DNA of 64,000 nucleotides from an uncultured Bacilli bacterium. GTDB lineage: Bacteria; Bacillota_I; Bacilli_A; RF39; UBA660. How positions within the stretch are numbered: position 1 is the first letter of the stretch; every line of letters starts with the position of its first letter. Location of the stretch: the NCBI GenBank assembly GCA_934098525.1, contig CAKONZ010000005.1:52000-115999 (forward strand), given 5' to 3'. Positions 56,425-64,000 of the stretch are shown piece after piece. The notes under the pieces were generated by a model. The model saw only the letters and a program-made list of their open reading frames with translations, searched no databases and was not told where the DNA came from. Position numbers and translations under genes: made by a program.

Positions 56425-57819
56425 GTGAAGATATATAATACTTTAACTAGAAAGATTGAGGATTTTATTCCTTATGATAAAAATATTGTTACTTTATATA
56501 CATGTGGTCCAACTGTGTATAATTATGCTCATATTGGTAATTTGAGAAGTTATATAGCTGAGGATATATTAGAAAAGACTTTGTTATATTTAGGTTATAA
56601 TGTTAAGAGAACTATGAATATTACAGATGTTGGACATTTATCTAGTGATTCAGATAGTGGTGATGACAAGATGGTTAAGAGTGCTGAGAGAGAGCATAAA
56701 TCTGTTTTGGATATAGCTAGATATTATACAGATGCTTTTTTTGAAGATTTTAAACGTTTGAATATTAAGAAACCTGAAATTGTTGTTCCTGCTACTACGA
56801 TGATTGATGATTATATAAAAATTATTTCAGTCTTACTTGAAAAGGGTTATGCTTATAAATCTGGTGAAAATATATATTTTGATACTTCTAAATTAGATGA
56901 TTATTATGTTTTGACTAATCATAAAGAAGATGAAATGGTTGTAGGAGTTAGAGAAGGTGTTGAGGAAGATTTAAATAAGAAAAATCAAAATGATTTTGTA
57001 TTATGGTTTACTAAATCTAAATTTCAAAACCAAGAATTAAAATGGGATTCACCTTGGGGGTACGGCTATCCGGGTTGGCATATAGAGTGTTCTGCTATAA
57101 GTATTGCGAATTTAGGAGAACATTTAGATATTCATTGTGGTGGTGTTGATAATATATTTCCACATCATACAAATGAAATTGCCCAAAGTGAGGCTTATTT
57201 AGGTCATAAGTGGTGTAATTATTGGTTCCATGTAGAACATTTAAATGATTCATCTGGAAAAATGAGTAAGTCAAAAGGTGGTATTCTTACAGTTACTTCG
57301 TTAAGTGAAAAGGGTTATAATCCTTTATCATATAGATTTATGTGTTTGTTATCACATTATAGGAAGCAAATAGTGTTTAATTATGATAATTTAACTAATG
57401 CTGAAACAGCTTATAAAAAATTAAAGAATAAATGTTTGGCGTTAGAAAATATTGGAGAAATTGATATAGATTCTTATAATTTATATAATGAACAATTTAA
57501 AAAATATATTGGTGATGATTTAAATACTGCATCTGCTATTTCTGTTATATATGATTTATTAAAAAGTGATATAAGTGATGCAACTAAATTAAAACTTATT
57601 TCTGATTTTGATAAAGTCTTGTCACTTTCTTTATTAACAAAAGATGTTAATAACATTGATGAAGAATTAGAAAAATATATTTTAACTAAGATTGATGAAA
57701 GAAAAGTAGCAAAACAAAATAAAGATTATCAAAAAGCAGATGCTATTAGAAATGAATTATTAGAAAAGAATATAAAATTAATTGATACAAAAGATGATAC
57801 TTTATATGAGATAATGTAG
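56425..57819 (+). CDS. cysS: Cysteinyl-tRNA synthetase
   Basis: Charges tRNA-Cys. HIGH region TCGPTVYNYAHIGNLRSY, zinc ligands PGWHIECSAIS and the HCGG block, KMSKSKGG (about 265), and C-terminal anticodon-binding end with KDYQKADAIRNELLEKNI. 464 residues. GTG start with GGGGTGAT upstream. Followed by the metallopeptidase after 8 bases, forming an operon through sigH. Confidence 0.97.
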   Translation: MKIYNTLTRKIEDFIPYDKNIVTLYTCGPTVYNYAHIGNLRSYIAEDILEKTLLYLGYNVKRTMNITDVGHLSSDSDSGDDKMVKSAEREHKSVLDIARYYTDAFFEDFKRLNIKKPEIVVPATTMIDDYIKIISVLLEKGYAYKSGENIYFDTSKLDDYYVLTNHKEDEMVVGVREGVEEDLNKKNQNDFVLWFTKSKFQNQELKWDSPWGYGYPGWHIECSAISIANLGEHLDIHCGGVDNIFPHHTNEIAQSEAYLGHKWCNYWFHVEHLNDSSGKMSKSKGGILTVTSLSEKGYNPLSYRFMCLLSHYRKQIVFNYDNLTNAETAYKKLKNKCLALENIGEIDIDSYNLYNEQFKKYIGDDLNTASAISVIYDLLKSDISDATKLKLISDFDKVLSLSLLTKDVNNIDEELEKYILTKIDERKVAKQNKDYQKADAIRNELLEKNIKLIDTKDDTLYEIM

Positions 57820-57827
57820 GTGATTTT

Positions 57828-58496
57828 ATGGAATATTATTATTTAACTTTTTTAGCTGTTTTGATTACATTAGGTGCTGAGATTTATGTTAACCTTATGT
57901 ATTCAAAATATAGTAAGGTAAAAAACAAGAAAAAATTATCAGGATTTGATGCTGCTAAGAAAATATTAGCTAGTAATAATTTAGATAATATTTATGTTGT
58001 AGAAACAACTGGTGTTTTAACTGATCATTATGACCCTAAAAATAATGTTATTAGATTATCGAGAGGTAATTTTAATAATGATAGTATTAGTGCAGTAGCA
58101 GTAGCTGCTCATGAGGCTGGACATGCTATACAAAATAGTGAAGGTAATTTTCTATTGAAAGTTAGGAGTGCTTTGATTCCTTTTGTAAGTTTTAGTTCAA
58201 AATTTAGTTATATAGTTATAGTTTTAGGACTTATTCTTGGATATTTAAAATTATTTTATTTTGGTATAGCTTTAATGTTAATTATACTTTTATTTCAATT
58301 AGTTACATTACCTATTGAAATTGATGCTTCAAAGAAAGGTTTAAAATATTTATTAAAATATGATATTTTAGATAAAGATGAAATATCTTTGGGTAAAAAG
58401 GTCTTAATAGCGGCAGCTTTAACTTATGTTGCAAGTATTGCTAATACATTGATAGAAATTCTTAGATTATTGATTATTTCAGGAGATAGAAATTAA
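57828..58496 (+). CDS. Membrane zinc metallopeptidase (YugP-like)
   Basis: 222 residues with an N-terminal membrane segment and two to three near the C-terminus. The zinc motif HEAGHAIQ (about 88) follows HYDPKNNVIRLS, the layout of the YugP/PF04298 family. Function is unknown in Bacillus. Its place between cysS and mrnC is unusual. Its stop overlaps the mrnC start by 1 base (TAATG). Confidence 0.88.
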   Translation: MEYYYLTFLAVLITLGAEIYVNLMYSKYSKVKNKKKLSGFDAAKKILASNNLDNIYVVETTGVLTDHYDPKNNVIRLSRGNFNNDSISAVAVAAHEAGHAIQNSEGNFLLKVRSALIPFVSFSSKFSYIVIVLGLILGYLKLFYFGIALMLIILLFQLVTLPIEIDASKKGLKYLLKYDILDKDEISLGKKVLIAAALTYVASIANTLIEILRLLIISGDRN

Positions 58497-58858
58497 TGAA
58501 TTTTTCATCTTTGCAGTTGGCCTTTTTAGGAGATGCTGTTTTTGAACTTTTTATAAGAGAATATCTATTAAAAAATAAATTGAGTAAAATTAAAGAATTG
58601 AAAGAAGATTCTTTAAATTTTGTTACTGCTACGAAACAAGCTTATTTTGCTCATGAACTTATTAATAATAATTATCTTAATGAAAATGAAAAAATAATTT
58701 TTAAAAATGGTAGAAATACAAAGATACATTCAAAGTCTAAAAGTTGTGATATAGTTACATATAAAAACGCAACTGGTTTTGAATGTTTAATAGGTTATTT
58801 ATATTTGAATGATAAGGACAGATTGGAAGAAATATTAAATATAATAGTAAATATGTAA
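58496..58858 (+). CDS. mrnC: Mini-ribonuclease III (MrnC)
   Basis: Processes 23S rRNA ends. RNase III catalytic helix LAFLGDAVFELFIREYLL carries the acidic residues; the end block GFECLIGYLYLNDKDRLEEIL is typical. 120 residues, no double-strand RNA-binding domain. cysS-mrnC-rlmB order is conserved in Bacilli. Confidence 0.95.
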   Translation: MNFSSLQLAFLGDAVFELFIREYLLKNKLSKIKELKEDSLNFVTATKQAYFAHELINNNYLNENEKIIFKNGRNTKIHSKSKSCDIVTYKNATGFECLIGYLYLNDKDRLEEILNIIVNM

Positions 58859-58869
58859 GGAATGTTGTT

Positions 58870-59565
58870 ATGTTAGTATATGGTAAGAATAGTTGTGAAG
58901 AATTTTTAAAAAATGATACAATTATAAAAAAAGTGTATTTGGATAAAAATTTTAGTGATAAAAATATAATTTCTTTAATAGAAAAAAGAAATATTAGACC
59001 TCATTTTTATAATAAAATTGATTTAGATGAACTTGCAGATGGTAATCATCAAGGTATAATAATTGATATAGGTGAATATGAGTATAGTGATTTAGATAGT
59101 ATAATAAAAGAAAATGGTTTTATTATAATGCTTGATCATTTAGAAGATACTCATAATTTTGGAGCAATTATTAGAACATGTGAAGCTGCTGGTGTTGACG
59201 GTATTATTATTCCAAAAGATCGAAGTGTAAAGGTTAATTCTACAGTTATGAAAACTAGTAGTGGTGCTATAGTTAATATGAAAATATGTATGGTTACTAA
59301 TTTAAATCAAACAATTAAATATTTAAAAGATAAAGGATATTGGATTGTTGCTAGTGATATGAATGGTGAAAATTATACAAATATTGATTATAAAGATAAT
59401 ATATGTTTGATAATTGGAAATGAAGGAAATGGTGTTTCTGATTTGGTAAAAAAATCTTCTGATTTTATTGCTTCTATACCTATGACAGGAAAAATTAATA
59501 GTTTAAATGCTTCTGTTGCTACAGGTATATTTATATATGAGGTGGTTAGACAACGAAGTAATTAG
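58870..59565 (+). CDS. rlmB: 23S rRNA (guanosine2251-2'-O)-methyltransferase RlmB
   Basis: SpoU-type knotted methyltransferase. N-terminal substrate domain (about 1-70), then MLDHLEDTHNFGAIIRTCEAAG, IIGNEGNGVSDLV and IPMTGKINSLNASVA, the three SpoU motifs. 231 residues. Followed 8 bases later by the sigma factor (yacP is missing between them). Confidence 0.95.
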   Translation: MLVYGKNSCEEFLKNDTIIKKVYLDKNFSDKNIISLIEKRNIRPHFYNKIDLDELADGNHQGIIIDIGEYEYSDLDSIIKENGFIIMLDHLEDTHNFGAIIRTCEAAGVDGIIIPKDRSVKVNSTVMKTSSGAIVNMKICMVTNLNQTIKYLKDKGYWIVASDMNGENYTNIDYKDNICLIIGNEGNGVSDLVKKSSDFIASIPMTGKINSLNASVATGIFIYEVVRQRSN

Positions 59566-59573
59566 GAGGTTTT

Positions 59574-60158
59574 ATGGATTATCAATATAATGATTACGAA
59601 CTTGTCTATATGATTAAAGAGTCAAACGAGGATGCTTTTGATATTATGTTAAAAAAGTATGATCCTATAATTAAAAGTTTGGCTTTTTCTTATGTAAAAA
59701 AGTATGATTTTTTTAATCTTGATTTTGATGATTTGCTTCAAGAAGGAAGAATATCTTTTTATAAATCTATTATTGATTATAGAGAAGAGAAAGACATTTT
59801 ATTTTATACTTTTTGTATCTTATGTATTAAGAGAACATATAGTAATTATATTAGGAGTTTTTATAGAAAATATAATTATTTATTAAGTGATATAAAGGAT
59901 ATGGAAGATTATGATTTAAAAATACCGGATAAATCATGTTATGAACCTAGTTATTTATTAGATGATTGTGAAGTTGAAAGAAAGATAATTGATTTTAAAA
60001 ATTCTTTAGATTTAATAGAATCTACGATATTTGAACTCAGATTTAATAATTTTAAATATAATGAAATAGCAATATTATTAGATATAAAAATCAAAAAGGT
60101 TGACAATTGTATGGTCAAAATTAAAAGCAAATTAAAAAAATATTTACTTAAAATTTAA
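59574..60158 (+). CDS. sigH: SigH-like RNA polymerase sigma factor
   Basis: 194-residue sigma-70 family protein. Region 2 has DDLLQEGRISFYKSIIDY (about 50-70); region 4 has a helix-turn-helix near FKYNEIAILLDIKIKKVDN (about 165-185). No region 3. In Bacillus sigH follows rlmB and yacP, and SigH starts sporulation and competence, so context supports the name. Region 4 is Lys/Asn rich and divergent. GGAGG before the ATG. Confidence 0.85.
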   Translation: MDYQYNDYELVYMIKESNEDAFDIMLKKYDPIIKSLAFSYVKKYDFFNLDFDDLLQEGRISFYKSIIDYREEKDILFYTFCILCIKRTYSNYIRSFYRKYNYLLSDIKDMEDYDLKIPDKSCYEPSYLLDDCEVERKIIDFKNSLDLIESTIFELRFNNFKYNEIAILLDIKIKKVDNCMVKIKSKLKKYLLKI

Positions 60159-60193
60159 ATGGTGCTATAATGTGTATGATAGGTGGCGTATCT

Positions 60194-60817
60194 ATGGATA
60201 GTAATATTGTTTCTTTAAGAGATTTTATTGATAGTAATGATCAAAACAAGTCTGCAAAAATTCAGACTTTTTGTCGTTTGATGAAAAAGGTATCTGATGC
60301 AATAGATAAAGAACCTAGAGCTTTAGTAAAGATAAATTTAGATGATATTAAAATTAATAAATATAGTGGAGATATAATCTTTCCTCCATATATATACGCT
60401 GATAATCAACTAGATAAAACTATGGCTAATTTTAATACTGGTATAAGTTTAATGGCTGATAGAAAGTCTTCTGTCGAGCATAAAAGAGTTTCTTTTGCTT
60501 TGATGTTACTTGGATGGTATTGTAATGATGATAAGAGTGCTATTAATAGTGATATTTCAGTTTTAGAAAATTTTGATTTATATATGAGTAAGGTTCCTAA
60601 TTGGTTAAAAGGATTTTTTATAAATGTATTTAGAAAGATGGATTATAATATTTCTTTTTCTGATTATTATAAGAATAATTTTACTGATGTAGTTAATGAA
60701 GAAGTTAAGAGAGCTTTTTCTAATTATAATTTGAGTGATGAGCAACTTTCTAAAATTAAAAATTTAATTATTTTAGAAACAAATAAATTAATAAAAGAAG
60801 GTGATTTAATTGGCTAG
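60194..60817 (+). CDS. Unrecognised protein (kinase C-lobe-like pattern)
   Basis: 207 residues, soluble. I recognise no family with confidence. The block ALVKINLDDIKINKYSGDII (about 52-71) loosely recalls the catalytic and metal loops of Ser/Thr kinases without the key residues, and SFALMLLGWYC (about 105) recalls the later helix. Thus a degenerate kinase-like fold is possible (weak). ATG at 60194 follows GGTGG. Placed 35 bases after sigH and overlapping the next gene by 8 bases. Confidence 0.8.
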   Translation: MDSNIVSLRDFIDSNDQNKSAKIQTFCRLMKKVSDAIDKEPRALVKINLDDIKINKYSGDIIFPPYIYADNQLDKTMANFNTGISLMADRKSSVEHKRVSFALMLLGWYCNDDKSAINSDISVLENFDLYMSKVPNWLKGFFINVFRKMDYNISFSDYYKNNFTDVVNEEVKRAFSNYNLSDEQLSKIKNLIILETNKLIKEGDLIG

Positions 60818-61226
60818 AAATATGTTTTCTCATGGCGAGGAAGAGGTATTAAATAAATTACCTTATGCTATAAATAATGTAAAGAAAAAATTAGATTTGG
60901 ATAACATGTTAGCTGATAAAAGGGATAATAATTATAATGATATTCTTCCTTTTTCACAAATGAATACTGGAAGTGGTGAGGCTAATGGTAGATCATATGT
61001 TAGGGTTTTAACTAATAATGAAAGTGGAAGATTTAGTGATAATAGTAATGTAAGTTATCCGGTTGAAAACAATTTTAATCATTATAGTGCAGGTGATACT
61101 ACTAATATTGGTATAAGTAATAATAATTCTGCTTCTTCTTTTGTTTTGATTTTGGCTGCGCTTGTTGCGTTAGTTTTGATTATTTTTGTTGTAACAACTG
61201 GAATTTTAAATATAATTGGTTATTAG
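60810..61226 (+). CDS. Unrecognised tail-anchored membrane protein
   Basis: About 138 residues: a polar, Asn/Ser-rich cytosolic part and a single hydrophobic segment at the C-terminus (about 108-135). No signal peptide. Start TTG at 60810 has GAAGGTGAT about 5 bases upstream; an ATG four codons later would be 17 bases away. Coupled to the preceding unknown gene by overlap. No family recognised. Confidence 0.72.
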   Translation: MARNMFSHGEEEVLNKLPYAINNVKKKLDLDNMLADKRDNNYNDILPFSQMNTGSGEANGRSYVRVLTNNESGRFSDNSNVSYPVENNFNHYSAGDTTNIGISNNNSASSFVLILAALVALVLIIFVVTTGILNIIGY

Positions 61227-61308
61227 GTAATATAATTAATAGAAATAGAGGTTTTATCTTTTATTTTTATTTTTTTTTTGGTAAAATAATAAGTTAAGGA
61301 GGCTAATT

Positions 61309-63795
61309 ATGGCATTGTTAAAAAAATTATTAGATCATGAATATAAAGAATTAAGAAGATTTGAGAAAATTGCTGATGATATAGAAAATTTAGATGAAGA
61401 ATTTTCAAAATTAAGTGATGAAGATCTTAAACATAAAACTATTGAATTTAGAGAAAGATTAAAAAACGGAGAAACTTTAGAGGATATTTTAGTAGAAGCT
61501 TTTGCTACTGCTAGAGAAGCATGTTATAGAGTTATTGGAGAAAAACCTTATCATGTTCAGTTACTTGGTGGGCTTGCTTTACATTATGGTAATATAGCTG
61601 AAATGAAAACAGGTGAAGGAAAAACTTTAACTAGTGTTTTACCTGCTTATTTGAATGCTTTGGAGGAAAAGGGTGTCCATATTGTTACTGTAAATGAGTA
61701 TTTATCTACACGTGATGCTAATTGGATGGGACAAATTCATAAATTTTTAGGTCTTACAGTTGGATTAAATTTAAGAGATTTAACACCTGCTGAAAAAAGA
61801 GAACAATATAATTGTGATATTTTATACACTACTAATAATGAGATGGGATTTGATTATCTTAGAGACAACATGGCTATAAAAAAAGAAGATAGGGTTCAAA
61901 GAAAGTTAAATTATGCTATTATTGATGAAGTTGATTCGGTTTTAATAGATGAGGCTAGAACTCCACTTATTATTTCAGGAGGTTTCTTAGAAAGCAAAAA
62001 TTTATATATAGATGCAGATAGATTTGCAAAGAGATTAAAGGCAGATCAGGATTATATATATGATGAAAAGACTAAAAGAACTAACTTGACTGATGATGGT
62101 GTTAAGGAAGCTGAAAAGTATTTTAAAGTAAAGAATTTGTATGATGTTGATAATTCTAATTTAGTACATTTTATTAATCAAGCTTTACATGCAAATTATT
62201 CTATGAAGAATGATGTTGATTATGTGGTTCAAGATGGAAAAATTGTTATTGTAGATCAGTTTACTGGTCGTTTAATGCCTGGTAGAGCTTTTAGTGAAGG
62301 GTTACATCAAGCTATAGAGGCTAAAGAAGGTGTTGAAATCAATCAAGAAACTAAAACTTTGGCTACTATTACATTCCAAAATTTATTTAGAATGTATGCT
62401 AAATTATCTGGTATGACAGGAACTGCTAAGACAGAAGAGGAAGAGTTTAGAAATATTTATAATATGTATGTTATTACTATTCCAACAAATAAACCTGTTA
62501 TAAGAGAAGATATGGCTGATTTAATTTTTGTTAGTAAAAAGGCAAAATATAATGCTATTGTTAATGAAATAGAAAGAAGACATAAAATTGGACAACCGGT
62601 TTTAGTTGGTACTATTGCAATTGAAACAAGTGAAATTATTAGTGATTTGTTGAAAAAGAAAAAAATTCCTCATGAAGTTTTAAATGCAAAAAATCATGCT
62701 AGAGAAGCAGAAATTATTGCTAATGCAGGTACAAAGGGTGCTGTTACAATTGCTACTAATATGGCTGGTCGTGGTACTGATATAAAATTAGGTGAGGGTG
62801 TTAAAGAACTAGGAGGTTTATGTGTTATTGGTACTGAGAGACATGAATCTCGTAGAATTGATAATCAGTTAAGAGGACGTTCTGGTCGTCAAGGAGATCC
62901 CGGTTTTTCTCAATTCTATATTTCTATGGAAGATGATTTAATGGTAAGGTTTGGTTCTGATCGTGCTAAAACTTTATTACAATCTATGGGTATGGATGAT
63001 GGTATGGCTATTCGTAGCAAGATGTTTACAAAATCTGTAGCTTCTGCTCAAAAAAGAGTAGAAGGAAATAATTTTGATATGCGTAAATCTGTTTTACAAT
63101 ATGATGATGTTATGAATAAACAAAGAGAAATGATTTATTCTAAAAGAAATGATATCTTAGATAAGGATTCAATTCATGAGGAGATTTTAAAATCTATTTA
63201 TAATCATATTGCTGATGTAGTAGAAGCACATTTAGGAGATAATAATAAGTTAACAAAAGATGATGTGAAAGATATTCTTGATTATGTTAATTCAAACTTG
63301 TTAAAAAATAAAATTAAAGATGTTGATACATGTGATACTGATGAATTAATAAATTTAATTAATGAAAAAGTAGTATCAGAATATGAAAAGAAAATAGCAG
63401 ATATTCCTGAAGAAATAAAGAATGAGTTTGAAAAGGTAATTAGTTTAAATATAATAGATAAATATTGGATGGAACAAATAAATACAATGTCTCATTTAAG
63501 AGAAGGAATAATTTTGAGACAATATGCTCAAGATAATCCTTTGAGAGCTTACACAGAAGAAGGTTATGAGTTGTTTGATAAGATGTTAGAAAACATTGAT
63601 AAAAATATTACTTTATATTTGTTAAAAGCAGAAATAAGACAGAATATTGAAAGAAAAGAAGTTGTTAAAAATAAAACTACTAATGATTCTGATCAAACAC
63701 ATAAAGGTGTAACAAAAAAAGTTGAAAAAATTGGAAGAAATGATCCATGTCCATGTGGCTCAGGCAAGAAGTATAAACAATGTTGTGGTAAATAA
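61309..63795 (+). CDS. secA: Preprotein translocase ATPase SecA
   Basis: Motor of Sec protein export. Walker A MKTGEGKTLTSVLPAYL (about 103), DEVDSVLIDEARTPLIISG (about 205), and the helicase end NQLRGRSGRQGDPG (about 520). The C-terminus has the zinc-binding SecB/lipid tail RNDPCPCGSGKKYKQCCGK. 828 residues, complete. GGAGG upstream. Exports include the SipW substrates in this window. Confidence 0.97.
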   Translation: MALLKKLLDHEYKELRRFEKIADDIENLDEEFSKLSDEDLKHKTIEFRERLKNGETLEDILVEAFATAREACYRVIGEKPYHVQLLGGLALHYGNIAEMKTGEGKTLTSVLPAYLNALEEKGVHIVTVNEYLSTRDANWMGQIHKFLGLTVGLNLRDLTPAEKREQYNCDILYTTNNEMGFDYLRDNMAIKKEDRVQRKLNYAIIDEVDSVLIDEARTPLIISGGFLESKNLYIDADRFAKRLKADQDYIYDEKTKRTNLTDDGVKEAEKYFKVKNLYDVDNSNLVHFINQALHANYSMKNDVDYVVQDGKIVIVDQFTGRLMPGRAFSEGLHQAIEAKEGVEINQETKTLATITFQNLFRMYAKLSGMTGTAKTEEEEFRNIYNMYVITIPTNKPVIREDMADLIFVSKKAKYNAIVNEIERRHKIGQPVLVGTIAIETSEIISDLLKKKKIPHEVLNAKNHAREAEIIANAGTKGAVTIATNMAGRGTDIKLGEGVKELGGLCVIGTERHESRRIDNQLRGRSGRQGDPGFSQFYISMEDDLMVRFGSDRAKTLLQSMGMDDGMAIRSKMFTKSVASAQKRVEGNNFDMRKSVLQYDDVMNKQREMIYSKRNDILDKDSIHEEILKSIYNHIADVVEAHLGDNNKLTKDDVKDILDYVNSNLLKNKIKDVDTCDTDELINLINEKVVSEYEKKIADIPEEIKNEFEKVISLNIIDKYWMEQINTMSHLREGIILRQYAQDNPLRAYTEEGYELFDKMLENIDKNITLYLLKAEIRQNIERKEVVKNKTTNDSDQTHKGVTKKVEKIGRNDPCPCGSGKKYKQCCGK

Positions 63796-63815
63796 CCCAT
63801 AAAATAAGGGTTTGT

Positions 63816-63930
63816 GAGATTTTGAAAAGTTCAAAAAAGTGCTAAAAATAGCAAAATGTTTTCAATTTGTTTGCAAACAAAAAAATTGAAAACAAAATTG
63901 TCGGAAAGCCTTGTAAAACAAGAAAATCTC
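63816..63930. other. Structured unexplained intergenic RNA candidate
   Basis: No gene is visible after secA. GAGATTTT (63816-63823) pairs with AAAATCTC (63923-63930), enclosing three hairpins: GCTA/TAGC (63841-63852), an 11-bp stem (63858-63868 with 63883-63893) capped by a GTTTGCAAAC palindrome, and CTTG/CAAG (63910-63922). The pattern suggests a structured RNA read on the plus strand. No known family recognised. A terminator follows. Confidence 0.4.
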
Positions 63931-63956
63931 TATGCAAACATTTTTGCAAACAATAT

Positions 63957-63983
63957 AAAGTTGGCATTCGTGCCAACTTTTTC
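63957..63983 (+). terminator. Strong terminator near the right edge
   Basis: Ten-bp stem AAAGTTGGCA / TGCCAACTTT with a TTCG loop and T-run. It ends the region after secA, together with a weaker AACCC/GGGTT hairpin at 63794-63812. Confidence 0.85.
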
Positions 63984-64000
63984 ATTTACTCAAATGTAAA

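Overview
The window is a roughly 27% GC (estimated by eye) chromosome segment of a low-GC Firmicute (Bacilli/Mollicutes-related) that spans the replication origin. Genes left of about 16.4 kb lie on the minus strand and genes right of it on the plus strand, so transcription follows replication on both arms. The standard code is used: TGA is a stop (for example mfd and the M23 peptidase). Gene order follows the Bacillus subtilis origin closely, but with losses (no yaaA/S4 gene, rnmV, hprT, ctsR or mcsAB at their usual places) and insertions. The mix of a very AT-rich, slimmed origin with sporulation-type genes (spoVT, yabG, spoVG, yabP, yabQ, a BofA-like gene) suggests an uncultured gut lineage such as RF39/RFN20-type Bacilli. 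That placement is inference, not shown by the sequence.

Left arm (minus strand, from the origin outward): rpmH, rnpA, yidC, jag, mnmE, mnmG, rsmG, noc, parA, parB, a DUF951 gene, an AbgT-type transporter, ychF, rpsF-ssb-rpsR, rplI, dnaB and an exported LysM-G5-M23 peptidase. Origin: DnaA-box-like TTATTAACA clusters lie upstream of dnaA and in the dnaA-dnaN gap, where two adjacent boxes run into TAA triplets.

Right arm (plus strand): dnaA, dnaN, a comK homologue in the usual yaaA position, recF, gyrB, gyrA; then 11 parS-like sites at an exact 36-bp period, the SRP RNA, tadA, one perfect Noc-binding palindrome, dnaX, ebfC, recR, a bofA-like gene, holB, ricT, pth, mfd, spoVT, a T-box leader with metG, tatD and a 3D/DPBB-domain exported protein. 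Next is a seven-gene cassette (38.9-43.4 kb) of TasA/camelysin-like secreted proteins, a SipW-type signal peptidase and membrane proteins, where rnmV would normally lie. The arm continues with rsmA, yabG, veg, spoVG, yabP, yabQ, divIC, tilS, ftsH (with an extra SAP/Rho-N-like tail), dusB, lysS, a DcuC/YfcC-like carrier, clpC, cysS, a YugP-like metallopeptidase, mrnC, rlmB, a sigH-like sigma factor, two unrecognised genes, secA, and an unexplained structured intergenic region at the right edge.

The genes form a coherent set: replication initiation and clamp, segregation and nucleoid occlusion (ParA, ParB, Noc with their DNA sites), tRNA and ribosome maturation, protein export (SRP RNA, YidC, SecA, SipW) and sporulation or stage-control regulators. 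The most unusual items are the tandem parS array, the SipW/TasA-like cassette, ComK at the origin, and the two-gene unknown module between sigH and secA.
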